From Rebecca billardiae RCC1528 (taxonomy: Eukaryota; Haptophyta), in NCBI GenBank assembly GCA_965240325.2, contig OZ251225.1, positions 806,001 through 870,000 of the forward strand: a stretch of 64,000 bases of DNA, written 5' to 3'. The position numbers and the translations under genes are program-made. The notes beneath the pieces are model-generated. The model worked only from the letters and a program-made list of their open reading frames with translations. It had not been told where the DNA came from and made no database searches. Positions 50,001-62,000 of this stretch are shown here, piece by piece. Positions within the stretch are counted from its first letter, which is position 1, and each line of letters begins with the position of its first letter.

Positions 50001-53000
50001 AGCGGATCGCCGTGAGCGCGTCGAGCGCGTCCGCGTCCGACGGCTGCCCGCTCACCGCCGGGTGCGTGTTGAACTCGAGCGAGATCATCTGCAGATCGAC
50101 GCCGGGCGCGACGGCGGCCGCGCCCTGCGCGTCAAAGAGGGCGTCGGGGAGAACCACGCCGCCCACGCCGCCGGGCCCGGCGAGGGGCTGGCCGGCGATC
50201 TGCGCGGGGTACTCGCGCGTGGAGGAGACGTTCACCTTCGCACCCAGCGCCTCGCGCGCCGCCTCGCCCGGCAGCACGCCCACGAGCAGCGTCGAGGCGA
50301 GCCCCTCCGCTGCGAGCTGCACGCGCACGTCCAGCACGCCCTCAGACTCGGCGTCCGCGCGCTCGGCCGAGCCCGAGCCGCCCGCCGCGGCGTCGGCGAT
50401 GTCGGCGGTGCCGGAGACGAGGACGGCGTCGAGCGCGCCGAGCGTGTTCGCCGCCGTCGACTCGTCCAGTCCCTCGCCGCGCGCGCCCTCCAGGATGGCG
50501 GACACCTGCTCGAGCCCCTGCACGCGCGCGCTCGCGTCGATGGCCTCGGGCAGCGCGAGCGCGGACGCGAGCGCGCCCGACAGCTGCACGCGCGCGGCCT
50601 CCGAGTCATCGGTGACGGCGGCGGCCGAGCTGATCAGGCCGAGCAGGTCGTTGACGAGCCCCTGCGCCGCGCTCGAGTTGCCCGCCGCGACCGTGGGCAG
50701 CGTCGCGCTCGCCACCGCCGTCAGCCTCTGCAAGGCGCTCTGGCTGTCGCTCGTAGCCACGTCCCGCTCCGCGTCGTCCAGGAGCGCGCGGATCAGGCCG
50801 AGGTCGGCCGCGTCGTCGGCGGGGAGCTCGGAGACGGAGACGGGGGCTCGGACGCTCGCCGTGCCGTCGAACTGGTCGAGCACCGTCACGTCCGCCTCGA
50901 GCTCGCCCGGCGGCAGGAAGCTCGTCGTCGTCTCGTCGAGCGAGAGCGAGCTGACCGCCTGCACGGTCGAGCCCGACGCCGAGCCGGCCGCGGCGCGCAC
51001 GTACCCAAACGCGTACCGGAGGGGCAGGTCGTCGCGGTCGTCCTGGAAGCCCGCCGCCGTGAGGACGAACTGCGTGAGCGCGGCGGTGCCGTTGGGCGGC
51101 GAGACGTCGAGCTCGCCGCCGTACGGCGGCCTGTTCATCGCCACCTCCACCGCCGCCGCCGCGGGCAGCGCGCCGCCCGTCACCTGCAGCGAGAGAAGGT
51201 AGGTGGCGCCCGCGGTGAGCACGCCCGAGCGGAACACAAACGATCGGCGCGTGTCCGCGGTGGTGGTGACGGTGCGCGCGTCGCTGATGTCGAGGCTCGA
51301 GGGCACCAGCTCGCCGCCCACCTTCTCCGACACCGCCCACTGGAACGCGAAGCTCACGTTCAGCTCGCGCTCGAGCGCCGCCGACGCCTCGTCCAGGCTG
51401 GCGGTGAGCGCGATCGACTCAGCGGGCGTCTCCCAGCGCGGGTTGAACTTGGGGCGCGGCAGCGGCGAGAGGGAGACGACGGGGACGAGGTCGTTGACCA
51501 CGTCGACGACGACGGAGGTGCTGGCGCTCAGCCCCGCCGTTGAGACGCCGAGGCTGAACGTGAACTCGCCCGTCGAGCCGAGCACGCCCACGGGCACGCG
51601 CAGCGTCGGCCCGTCGGTCGGGATTGCGCTCAGATCGACGGCCGCGCCGCTCGCCGTGCGCGCGCCGCTCCATGCGTACGCGAGGCCGGCTGCCGAGCCG
51701 ACGTTGGGGTCGGTGGAGGCGGAGCCGTCGAGCTCGAAGGCGCCGCCCGACGCGTTGAGCGACACCGTGCGGTCGCCGCCGCTCACCTCCGCCACGAGCG
51801 GCTGCTCCTCCACCACGAGCCGCACGCTCGCGTTGGCGGCCGCGCCCGGCTCATCCGCCATCGCCGCGCTCACGCGCAGCTCGTATGCGTACCCTGCGCG
51901 GAGCGAGTGCGCGTCGAGCTCGAGGGAGGCCTTGGCGGCGGCGGCGGCGGAGAACGGCGCGCCCACCGCCGCGCCGGACGAGCCGTCCGCCGGCGCCGCG
52001 CCGAGCAGCGCCCACGAGAAGACGACCGTCGAGGGGCGGCTGGGCGGCCAGCACGCGGCGAGCTTGGCGCTCGCGCGCAGGGTGGTGCGCACGTCTGGTC
52101 GGACGACGCGCGAGAAGGGGCCGTCGACGGCGGTGGTGGGGGCCAGCCCGCCCGAGCGCTGCACGCTGAAGCTCGCGAGCGCGGACTCGAGCCCGAGGAA
52201 CGAGCTCGTCTGCAGCAGGAACGCGTACTCCGCGCCGGCGGGGAGCGGGTCGATGCTGACGGTCTGCGTGTCGCTCGGCAGTGCGCCGAGCAGCGCGTTC
52301 AGCTCGGCGGAGGCGTCGCTCTGCGGCGCGGCGCGCCAGCGGTAGCTGAGCGCGCGCACGCCGCCGCCGCTCGAGCCGAGGCTGCGCAGCGTGAGCGCCT
52401 CGTCCGCGCACGCGCTCACCACCGACGGCCCGCTGATCGCCGCGCTCGGCAGCGGGCAGCCGCCGATGCACAGCGGGTCCTCGGGCTCTGAGTCGTCCTG
52501 TGGGATGGAGACCGCGCCCGACGCGCAGAACACGTCCGGGCACGGGGCCGAGCTGGCGGCGGGCTTGAGCGCGTCGGCGCGGAGCGCGACGGTCGAGCCC
52601 GCGGTGATCGCCGTGCGCAGGTTCAGCTCGGCCACCAGCGTGCTGTCGTCCTGCCAGTAGCACTGCGGCGCGCTCGCAAACGTGCCGCGCAGCGTCGCGA
52701 CGGTCGCGTCGTCGAGCACGCGCGCGCACGCCGCGAGCCCCGACATGCCCGCGCGGTCGGTGGGCTGCTCGTCGAACTGGATGACGAGCGCGGTCGCCTC
52801 GGCGTTGAAGCGCGCCGAGAGCAGCGTCGGCGCGTGCAGGCCCTCGAGGTACTCGAAGCTCGTCGCGTTCGCCGGCACGCCGGACGAGGCGGGCGCGTAC
52901 TGCCGCCCGTTCAGGCTGACGCGCACCGCCGCGCTCGAGCCAGCGCTGCCGGTTGGCGAGGCGACGCGGATCTGTGTGGCGGTGACGGAGGCGGGGACGA

Positions 53001-56000
53001 CGGTGCGCGTGCCGAAGCGCACGCGCAGCAGCCCCTCCGCCGCGCCGGGCGCGAGGCCCGTCGCGTTGAGCAGCGCCCCGAACCCGCTCCCCCTCAGCAC
53101 CACCTCGTTGCCGCCGCGCGGGTCGCCCTCCGCTGGCGCGACGCTCTGCAGCCGCGGCTCCTCGTAGTACGCGAACTGCACGGCCGAGCTCGTCGTGGAG
53201 AAGGCCGTGGCGTTGTTCAGCGAGAGCTCGAGCGACGCGACGCCCGGCGCGCCACCCGGCGCCGCGGGCATCTGGCACAGCATGCGCTCGACCGCGCCGC
53301 CGCCGATGGCTGCGAGGAGCACCGCCGGAGCCGCGCACCCGGCGCCGCCGAGCACGCAGCACGCCTCGTCTGAAGCGAGCGCGGCAAAGCCGCTGCCGCG
53401 CAGCGTGACGCGCGTGCCGCCGCTCACCGGCCCGCCCAGCGGCAGCGCCACGTCCAGCGCCACGCCCGCCACGTCGTACAGCGCCAGCTCGATGTCGTCG
53501 AAGAAGTTGGGCACGAGATCGGCCGGCACATGCGCATTCGTGCCGGCCGCGGTGTGGCCGTTGAGCGACAGCCGCACGGTGTAGGTGCGGCCGCTCACGC
53601 CGAGCCTCGCGGGCGCGGGGTCGCACACGGCGCGCGTCGCGCCGTCCACCGCCGCGGGCACCGTCGCCGTCTCCACGCTCGACAGCCCGACCGAGGTGTA
53701 CACGCACTTGGGCGCGTCGGCGCCGAGCGACACGAAGCCCGACCCCGTGAGGGTGACCGCGCGCAACGCGGCCGCGGGCGCGACGAGCGGCGCGGATGCG
53801 CTCACGCTCGCGCTGTACACGACAAAGGTGGCGTTGGACGGCGCAAAGCTCAGCCCGTTGAGCGTCACCTGCAGCGACACGGCCGAGCCCGCGGCGAGAC
53901 TCGGCGCGGCGCACCGCACCTCAGTCGGCGAGATGAGCGTCGCCTGGACGGGGCTCGAGCGCTCGCCAAAGCGGCAGCGCAGCCCTGCGCCGCCGTAGTC
54001 GGCGAAGCCGCTCCCTCGCACGGTGACGAGTCGGCTGCCCGCCGCGTACCCGCTCGGCAGGCCGGGGGGCACGCTCTCCGCCACCGCGCCCGCCGACGCC
54101 TCGTACACGACGAACGCGCGGCTGGCGAGAAGCTCGGTCGGCGCCGAGCCGAGCGCGCGCAGCTCGACGACGAGCGCCGGGCTGACGGGCAGCTCGGCCG
54201 TGGGCGCGCACACCACCTCGGACTCGGAGACCGAGCTCACGTTCACCAGCACAAACGCCTCGGAGCGCGACTCGCCGAGCGTGCCGTTCGGATAAAAGGC
54301 GCAGCGCAGCGCAGCCTCGCGCCCGAGTGCGGGCGCAAAGCTCTGCGCCGCGCCGACGATGGTGACGGCCGTCTGCTCGCCGGACGGCGCGGCGAGCGGC
54401 GTGGTCGCGATGATGTCGGCGACTGAGAGCAGGGGCGAGGGCGGCGAGGGCGGCGGCGCGGGCGAGACGCGCGGCGGCGGCGGCGGCGGTGGCGGCGGCA
54501 CGGGCGGCGACGAGGGCGGCGGCCGCGCGGGTGGCGGCGGGCTCGGCGAGGGTGGTGGCGGCGGGCTCGGCGGCGGCGGCGAGGTCGGCGGGCTGGGCGG
54601 TGGGCTCGGGTATTCGCACGTGCCGTCGTCGAACGTGGCACTCGAGTCATAGTTGAGCGCCTCCACTGCCGTGCAGCCGGGGTACAGCTCGGAGATGCCG
54701 CCCTCCTGCACGCTCAGCCCGAGCTCGCTCGACAGCTCCTCCTCGCCCAGCCCGCTCAGAGTGTCCGTCACGTTCACCTGCGGCGCGGCGTCGAGCTGGA
54801 AGATCTCGACCACGGCGCTGGCGGAGGCGGGCTGGATGGCGGCCACGCGCATCTGCGCGGCGGGCACGCCGAGCACGCCCTCGAGGCCGCCGAGCAGCTC
54901 GGCCTGCGCGCCGTCGTTCAGGTCGTCCACGTCCTCAGCGAGCAGCAGCTGCACGAGCGTCTTGCGCCCGGGCGGCGGAGGGCTCGGCGGGGGCGAGGGC
55001 GGCGGCGAGGGCGGAGGCGCCGGGCTCGGCGGCGCCGGTGGCGGGAAGGGCAGCTCGCGGGGCGGCGGCGGCGGCGCGTGCGGGCTCGGCGGCGAGGGCG
55101 GCGGCGAGAGCGGCGGCGGCGGAGGTGAGGGTGACGGCGGCGGCGGCGACGGCGGCGGCGGGCTCGGCGGCGGGGTGGGCGGCGAGCCAGGCGGCGGGCT
55201 GGGCGGCGGGCTGGGCGAGCTGACGAGCACGTCGAATGCGTCGCGCACGATCGTGTCGTTCCCGCCGCCGCCGTCGATGAAGTCGACACGCCCGTCGGCG
55301 GTGTTGATGTAGTCGTCGCCGGCGCCGCCAAACACGCGGTCGTACCCCGTGCCGCCGTGCAGCACGTCGTCGCCATCGCCACCTGCGCACGCGCGCGTGC
55401 GCATGGGTCAGGTGCAAGCGCGCACGCGCGGCACACACGGCGTGCACGGGCCACGCCGCGCACGCACGCAGCCGCCCATTGCGCCCGCGCGCACCGTAGA
55501 CCAGGTTGACCACAGACCCCGAGCGATCGCTCGCGTTGGCAGCGGCCGACACGTCGCCGCCGTAGATCACGTCCCGCCCCGCCCCGCCGTGCAGCACGTT
55601 CGTCACGGAGCCGCCGACGCTGCTGCCGTCCGCAGCGCCGCCGTCGCCGCCGTGAAGCACGTCGTCGCCGGCGCCGCCGCGCAGCACGTTCGTCGTGTTG
55701 CCGCCCGCGCCGCCGCCCGCGCCCGCGCCGCCGTCGCCGCCGCGCAGCACGTCGGCGCCGGCGCCGCCGTCGAGCACGTTCAGGGCGCCGCCGCCCACGC
55801 TGCCGGACGAGTCGGCCGCGCCGCCATCGCCGCCGAGCAGGGTGTCCGCGCCCGCGCTGCCGTTCACCACGTTGAGCACGCTGCCGCCCACGCCGCCCAG
55901 CCCGCCACTGCCCGCGTGCCCGCCGAGCACCGTGTCGTTGCCCGCGCCCGCGTCCACGCGGTTCGTCGCGCTCCCGCCCACGTTGCCCGCAAACCGCGCC

Positions 56001-59000
56001 TCGCCGGCTGAGCCGCCGCTGATCACGTCGTCCCCGCCCAGCCCGTAGACCGCGCTCTCGGCGGAGTCGCCCGTCGCGGGCGCGCGGCTGTTGAGTGCTG
56101 CGCCGCCCTCGCGGATGCCAGCGCTGCCGTTGAGCACGTCCGCGCCCGCCGTGCCCACCACCAACGCCACGCGAGGCGGCGGTGGCGGCGGCGGCGGAAA
56201 TGGCGGCGGGTCGGGCGGCGGGCTGGGCGGCGGCGCTGGCGGCGGCGCGGGTGGCGGGCTCGGCGGCGGTGTGGGCGGCGGGCTTGGCGGCGGTGTGGGC
56301 GACGGCGGCGGGCTGGGCGGCGGGCTGGGCGAGCTGACGAGCACGTCGAATGCGTCGCGCACGATCGTGTCGTTCCCGCCGCCGCCGTCGATGAAGTCGA
56401 CACGCCCGTCGGCGGTGTTGATGTAGTCGTCGCCGGCGCCGCCAAACACGCGGTCGTACCCCGTGCCGCCGTGCAGCACGTCGTCGCCATCGCCACCTGC
56501 GCACGCGCGCGTGCGCATGGGTCAGGTGCAAGCGCGCACGCGCGGCACACACGGCGTGCACGGGCCACGCCGCGCACGCACGCAGCCGCCCATTGCGCCC
56601 GCGCGCACCGTAGACCAGGTTGACCACAGACCCCGAGCGATCGCTCGCGTTGGCAGCGGCCGACACGTCGCCGCCGTAGATCACGTCCCGCCCCGCCCCG
56701 CCGTGCAGCACGTTCGTCACGGAGCCGCCGACGCTGCTGCCGTCCGCAGCGCCGCCGTCGCCGCCGTGAAGCACGTCGTCGCCGGCGCCGCCGCGCAGCA
56801 CGTTCGTCGTGTTGCCGCCCGCGCCGCCGCCCGCGCCCGCGCCGCCGTCGCCGCCGCGCAGCACGTCGGCGCCGGCGCCGCCGTCGAGCACGTTCAGGGC
56901 GCCGCCGCCCACGCTGCCGGACGAGTCGGCCGCGCCGCCATCGCCGCCGAGCAGGGTGTCCGCGCCCGCGCTGCCGTTCGCCACGTTGAGCACGCTGCCG
57001 CCCACGCCGCCCAGCCCGCCACTGCCCGCGTGCCCGCCGAGCACCGTGTCGTTGCCCGCGCCCGCGTCCACGCGGTTCGTCGCGCTCCCGCCCACGTTGC
57101 CCGCAAGCCGCGCCTCGCCGGCTGAGCCGCCGCTGATCACGTCGTCCCCGCCCAGCCCGTAGACCGCGCTCTCGGCGGAGTCGCCCGTCGCGGGCGCGCG
57201 GCTGTTGAGTGCTGCGCCGCCCTCGCGGATGCCAGCGCTGCCGTTGAGCACGTCCGCGCCCGCCGTGCCCACCACCAACGCCACGCGAGGCGGCGGCGGC
57301 GGCGGCGGCGGAAATGGCGGCGGGTCGGGCGGCGGGCTGGGCGGCGGCGCTGGCGGCGGCGCGGGTGGCGGGATCGGCGGCGATGTGGGCGGCGGGCTCG
57401 GCGGCGGCAGAGGCGGCGGGCTGGGAGGCGATGACGGCGGCGGTGAAGGAGGCGGTGCGGGCGGAGGCGGGCTGGGCGGCGGGCTCGGTGGTGGACTCGG
57501 TGGAGGCCGTGGCGGTGGGCTTGGAGGCGGCGACGGCGGCGGTGTGGGCGGTGGGCTCGGCGGCGGCGGCGGTGGTGGGCTCGGAGGCGGTGACGGCGGC
57601 GGTGAAGGGGGCGGTGACGGCGGAGGCTGGCTGGGCGGCGGGCTTGGCGGCGGCGACGGTGGCGGGCTCGGTGGAGGCAGTGGCGGTGGGCTTGGTGGCG
57701 GGCTCGGCGGCGGGGTTGGTGGTGGCGGCGGCGGTGGTGGGCTCGGCGGCGGTGACGGCGGCGGTGACGGCGGCGGTGACGGCGGAGGCGGGCTGGGCGG
57801 CGGGCTTGGCGGCGGCGACGGTGGCGGGCTCGGTGGAGGCTGTGGCGGTGGGCTTGGTGGCGGGCTCGGCGGCGGGGTTGGTGGTGGCGGCGGCGGTGGT
57901 GGGCTCGGCGGCGGTGACGGCGGCGGGCTGGGCGGCGGGCTTGGCGGCGGCGACGGTGGCGGGCTCGGTGGAGGCTGTGGCGGTGGGCTTGGTGGCGGGC
58001 TCGGCGGCGGGGTTGGTGGTGGCGGCGGCGGTGGTGGGCTCGGCGGCGGTGACGGCGGCGGTGACGGCGGCGGCGATGGCGGAGGCAGGCTGGGCGGCGG
58101 GCTCGGCGGCGGCGACGGTGGCGGGCTCGGTGGAGGCAGTGGCGGCGGGCTTGGTGGCGGGCTCGGCGGCGGGGTTGGTGGTGGTGGCGGCGGCGGCGCC
58201 GCCGGTGGCGGCGAGGGTGGCGGGCTCGGCGGCGGCGGCGACGGCGGCGGGCTCGGCGGAGGCAGTGGCGGCGGTGGGCTCGGCGGGGGCAGTGGTGGTG
58301 TGCTCGGCGGCGGGCTCGGCGGAGGCAGCGGCGGTGTGCTCGGAGGCGGTGACGGTGGCGGCGACGGCGGCGGGCCCGGCGGCGGAGGCAACGGCGGCGA
58401 AGATGGCGGCGGTGGCGACGGCGGAAACTCGAGGCTCAGCACATACACAGCGCCCTTGTTTGGAGCGCCCGCACCGCCCGTGCTCGTGGCGCCCACGATG
58501 ATCTCGGGGCTGCCGTCGCCCGAGAGGTCGCCGAGCAGTGCGCCCGAGAAGCCGAACGCGTCCTGGTCCGCGAGCGGGCCGAGCAGCCCGCCCTGCACCG
58601 CCGACACCTTCTTGGCGTCCTTCACCGTCCCGCCCGCGCTCAAGTAGATCAGGTAGATGGCGCCGCGGTCCACGCCGCCGTCGTCGTCGTACGGCGCGCC
58701 CACGAGCGCGTCGGGCACGCCGTCGCCGTCCATGTCGCCCAGCCCCGCCACCGCGCGGCCGAACTGGTCGCCGTCGCTCAGCAGCGGGCCGAGGCCGCCC
58801 TCCGTGTACGAGATCTTCGTCTGGCCGAGCACGCTGCCGGCGGCCGCCATCCGCAGCAGCCAGACGGCGCCGCGGTCCACGCCGCCGTCCGCGTCGTTCG
58901 GCGCGCCCACGAGCACGTCGGTGACGTTGTCGCCGTCCACGTCGCCGAGCGAGGCGGCGGCCAGCCCGAAGTTGTCGCTCGGGAGCAGCACGCCGTTGAA

Positions 59001-62000
59001 GCCGCCCAACCCCGAGCCGATCTCCACGTCCGCCTTGACCGTGCCGTCGGCGCGCATCAGCAGCGTGTACACTCGGTTGTCCCCAGGGCTGCCGACAAGC
59101 ACGTCGGTGATGTTGTCGGCGTCGAGCGTGCCCAGCGCGGCGAGCGACCAGCCGAAGTCGGCGCCGGTGCCGAACGTCGCGCTCAGCCCGCCCTGCCCGC
59201 TGCCCACCATCGCGCTGCCCTTCACCGAGCCGTCGGCGTTGAGGAAGGCGGTGACGACCACGCCGCCGAGCGTGACAGGATTGCCCACCATCACGTCTGT
59301 CACGCCGTCGCCGTCCATGTCGCCCAGGCTGGCGAGCGCGCTGCCGTACAGCGCGAAGGGCGACGAGTCGAGCACGAATTTGGTCGCGCTGCGCACCGTG
59401 CCGTTCGGCTCGAGCAGGCACACGTACATGTCCTGCCCGTCCGAGAAGTCCTCGCTGAACTTGTAGTCGAGGTTCGAGACGAGCGCGTCTGGCACGCCGT
59501 CGCCGTCAAAGTCGCCCAGCGCGGCGACCGCGCGGCCGAGCTCGCCGATCGGGTCGAAGGGGAAGTTGCCCTCGGTCTCGGAGATGCGCACCTCGCGCGC
59601 GACCTTCTGCACCGTCGCCGCCGAGGGCGGCGGGCTGGGCGGCGGGCTGGGCGGCGGCGGGCTGGGTGGTGGGCTGGGTGGCGGCGAGGGCGGCGGCGGG
59701 CTCGGCGGCGGCGCGGGTGGGTCGGGCGGGCTGGGCGGTGGGCGGGGCGGCGGTGGGCTGGGCGGCGGCTCGAGTGGCACGAGCGCGCTCGTGCTCACGC
59801 CGGTGGATGGCGAGTCCCCCCTCGGCGCCGTGTCGCCCTGCCCGAGCGTGCCGAACTGGTTGCGGCCCCAGCACCGCACGTGCGAGCCGTTGACGAGCGC
59901 GCACGACGCGTCGGGCCCGACCGCGACGCTGCTCGCAGAGCCGCCCGCGCCGAGGTCGACGGCGGGCAGCCGGTCTCCCATGCTCGCGTTCGTGGCGCCG
60001 CGCAGCTGCGTGTCGTCCGTGCCCAGCACGCCGTACGAGCCGTTGCCCCAGCACTTGACGAGCCCGCCCGCGATTGCGGCGCACGCGTGCACGCTCGCCG
60101 ACGCGTCGACGAGCGACGGCGCCGGCCCAAACGGCGTGGGCTCGCTCCCCAGGGCCACGATGGTGGTCGGCGGGAACGCCGTCAGGTCCGTCTCGCCCGG
60201 ATGGTCGCCGCGGCTCTCGAGGTCGCCCATGCCCAGCTGCGCGTCGCTGTTGTCGCCCCAGCAGAAGACGAAGGCGTTGCTGATGATGGCACACGCGTGG
60301 TGCTCGCCGCAGCTGCGCGCACACGTACACGCGCGCGCGCGCGCGCGAGCGTGCGCGCGCGAGTTTGGAGTGAGGTGTCGCGTGCGCACAGCGGCGGCGA
60401 GGGTCGCGGGCGGCGCGGGCGTGGGCGGGGCACGGCTGGCGAGACAAGGCGGGCAGCCGCGCACCTCACTTGGTTCACCGCCTCGAACTCGGCCGGCTGG
60501 AAGATATTCCGCAGCGTGGCCATCGAGCCAGTCTCGTTGCCGCGCGTGAGCGTGTCGCCCACGCCCAGCTGCGGGGGGCGCGCGCCGTGGACGCGGCGCG
60601 CAGCACATGCGTGAGGCGGAGCAGGCCGGCGCGGCGACGGCGGGCTGCGGCGCAGCGCACGGCGCACGCGCGCGCGCACCTCGCCGCGCCCGTTCTCGCC
60701 CCAGCAGTACACCCCTCCGTTCGACCAGGCGCAGCTGAAGCGCGCGCCCGCAGACACGCCCCGCAGGGAAATCCGCCCGCCCCCGGGGCTCACGAACGGC
60801 AGCGAGTCGCCCATCGTGGCCGGCAGGCCGCCGCGGCCCGCGATGTCGTCGTACCCGAGCTGCCCAAAGCCGTTCTGCGCGCCGCCGCGCGCGCGGGAAG
60901 CGAACGCGTGCGAGGGAGGGAGGGGGGCGTTCGGCGTCGGGTGGTGGCGCGGGCTGCTCGGAGCCGCGCACTGGCTAGGAGGCGCGCGCGCTGCGCTGTG
61001 CGAGGGAGGAGGTGCGTGCGCGGCGCACCACGCCCCAGCACTTGACGTCGTTGGTGTCCGTGCGCACACACGCGTGCGTGCTGTCGCCGCTCGAGCTCCC
61101 GCCGACCGAGACGTCCGCCACAACGATCTCGGCGCCGAGGTTCAGAACGGGCAGCGCGTCGCCCATCTGGCCTGGCCCTGAGCCCACGTCTGCGACCGCA
61201 CCCGTGCCGAGCCGACCGCCCGCGCCGCGCCCAAAGCACGAGACTGCGCCTGTCGTGTACAGCACGCACGTGACGGACGCGCCCGCGCTCACCTTGGACA
61301 GCACGAGCCCGCTCGGGAGCGACAGGTACGGCAGCGCGCCGCCCATCTCGCCCGGGTCGTCGCCGCGCGTGCCAGTGTCGCCAAGGCCCAGCTGGCCGTG
61401 GGCGTTGACGCCCCAGCTGAAGGGCGCACACGGCGGCGGCGGGTGCGCAGGGCGGGGGCCAGTCGGCGCGCGCTCGGGCGCGCGCACGCGCGCGCGCTCG
61501 CGCGCGAGCGCTCGCGCGCGAGCGCTCGCGCGCGAGCGCTCGCGCAGCTGCCGCGGGGGCGCCGTCGCACCACTTGAGCTCCTGGCTGTCTGTGACGGCG
61601 CACACGTGCCCAGCGCCCATCGACAGCTGCGAGAGGCCGAACGGAGGCGGCGGCGGGTTGGGCGGCGGGCTGGGCGGCGGGCTGGGCGGCGGGCTGGGCG
61701 GCGGGCTGGGCGGCGGGCTGGGCGGCGGGCTGGGCGACGGCGGTGTGCGCAGCGACAGCACGCGCACGCGCCCCTTCAGGGACCAGCTCGGCGAGCCCAC
61801 CATCACCCCGACGCTGCCGTCCGCCGCGAGGTCGCCGACCAGCGCGACCGAGGTGCCAAACCCCTCAAAGTCAGCGAGGGGCCCGACCAGCCCGCCCTGC
61901 GCGCTCGAGATCTTCTGCGAGACCTTCACGCCGCCGAGGGCGTTGAGGTAGAGCAGGTACACCGCGCCGCGTTGCGAGCCGCCGTCGCCGTCGTCCGGCG

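Noticed and set aside
55213-57440. An RTX toxin gene
   Set aside because: The GGxGxDxL repeats are a general calcium-binding module embedded in a surface protein; there is no pore-forming domain, secretion signal or activation gene.
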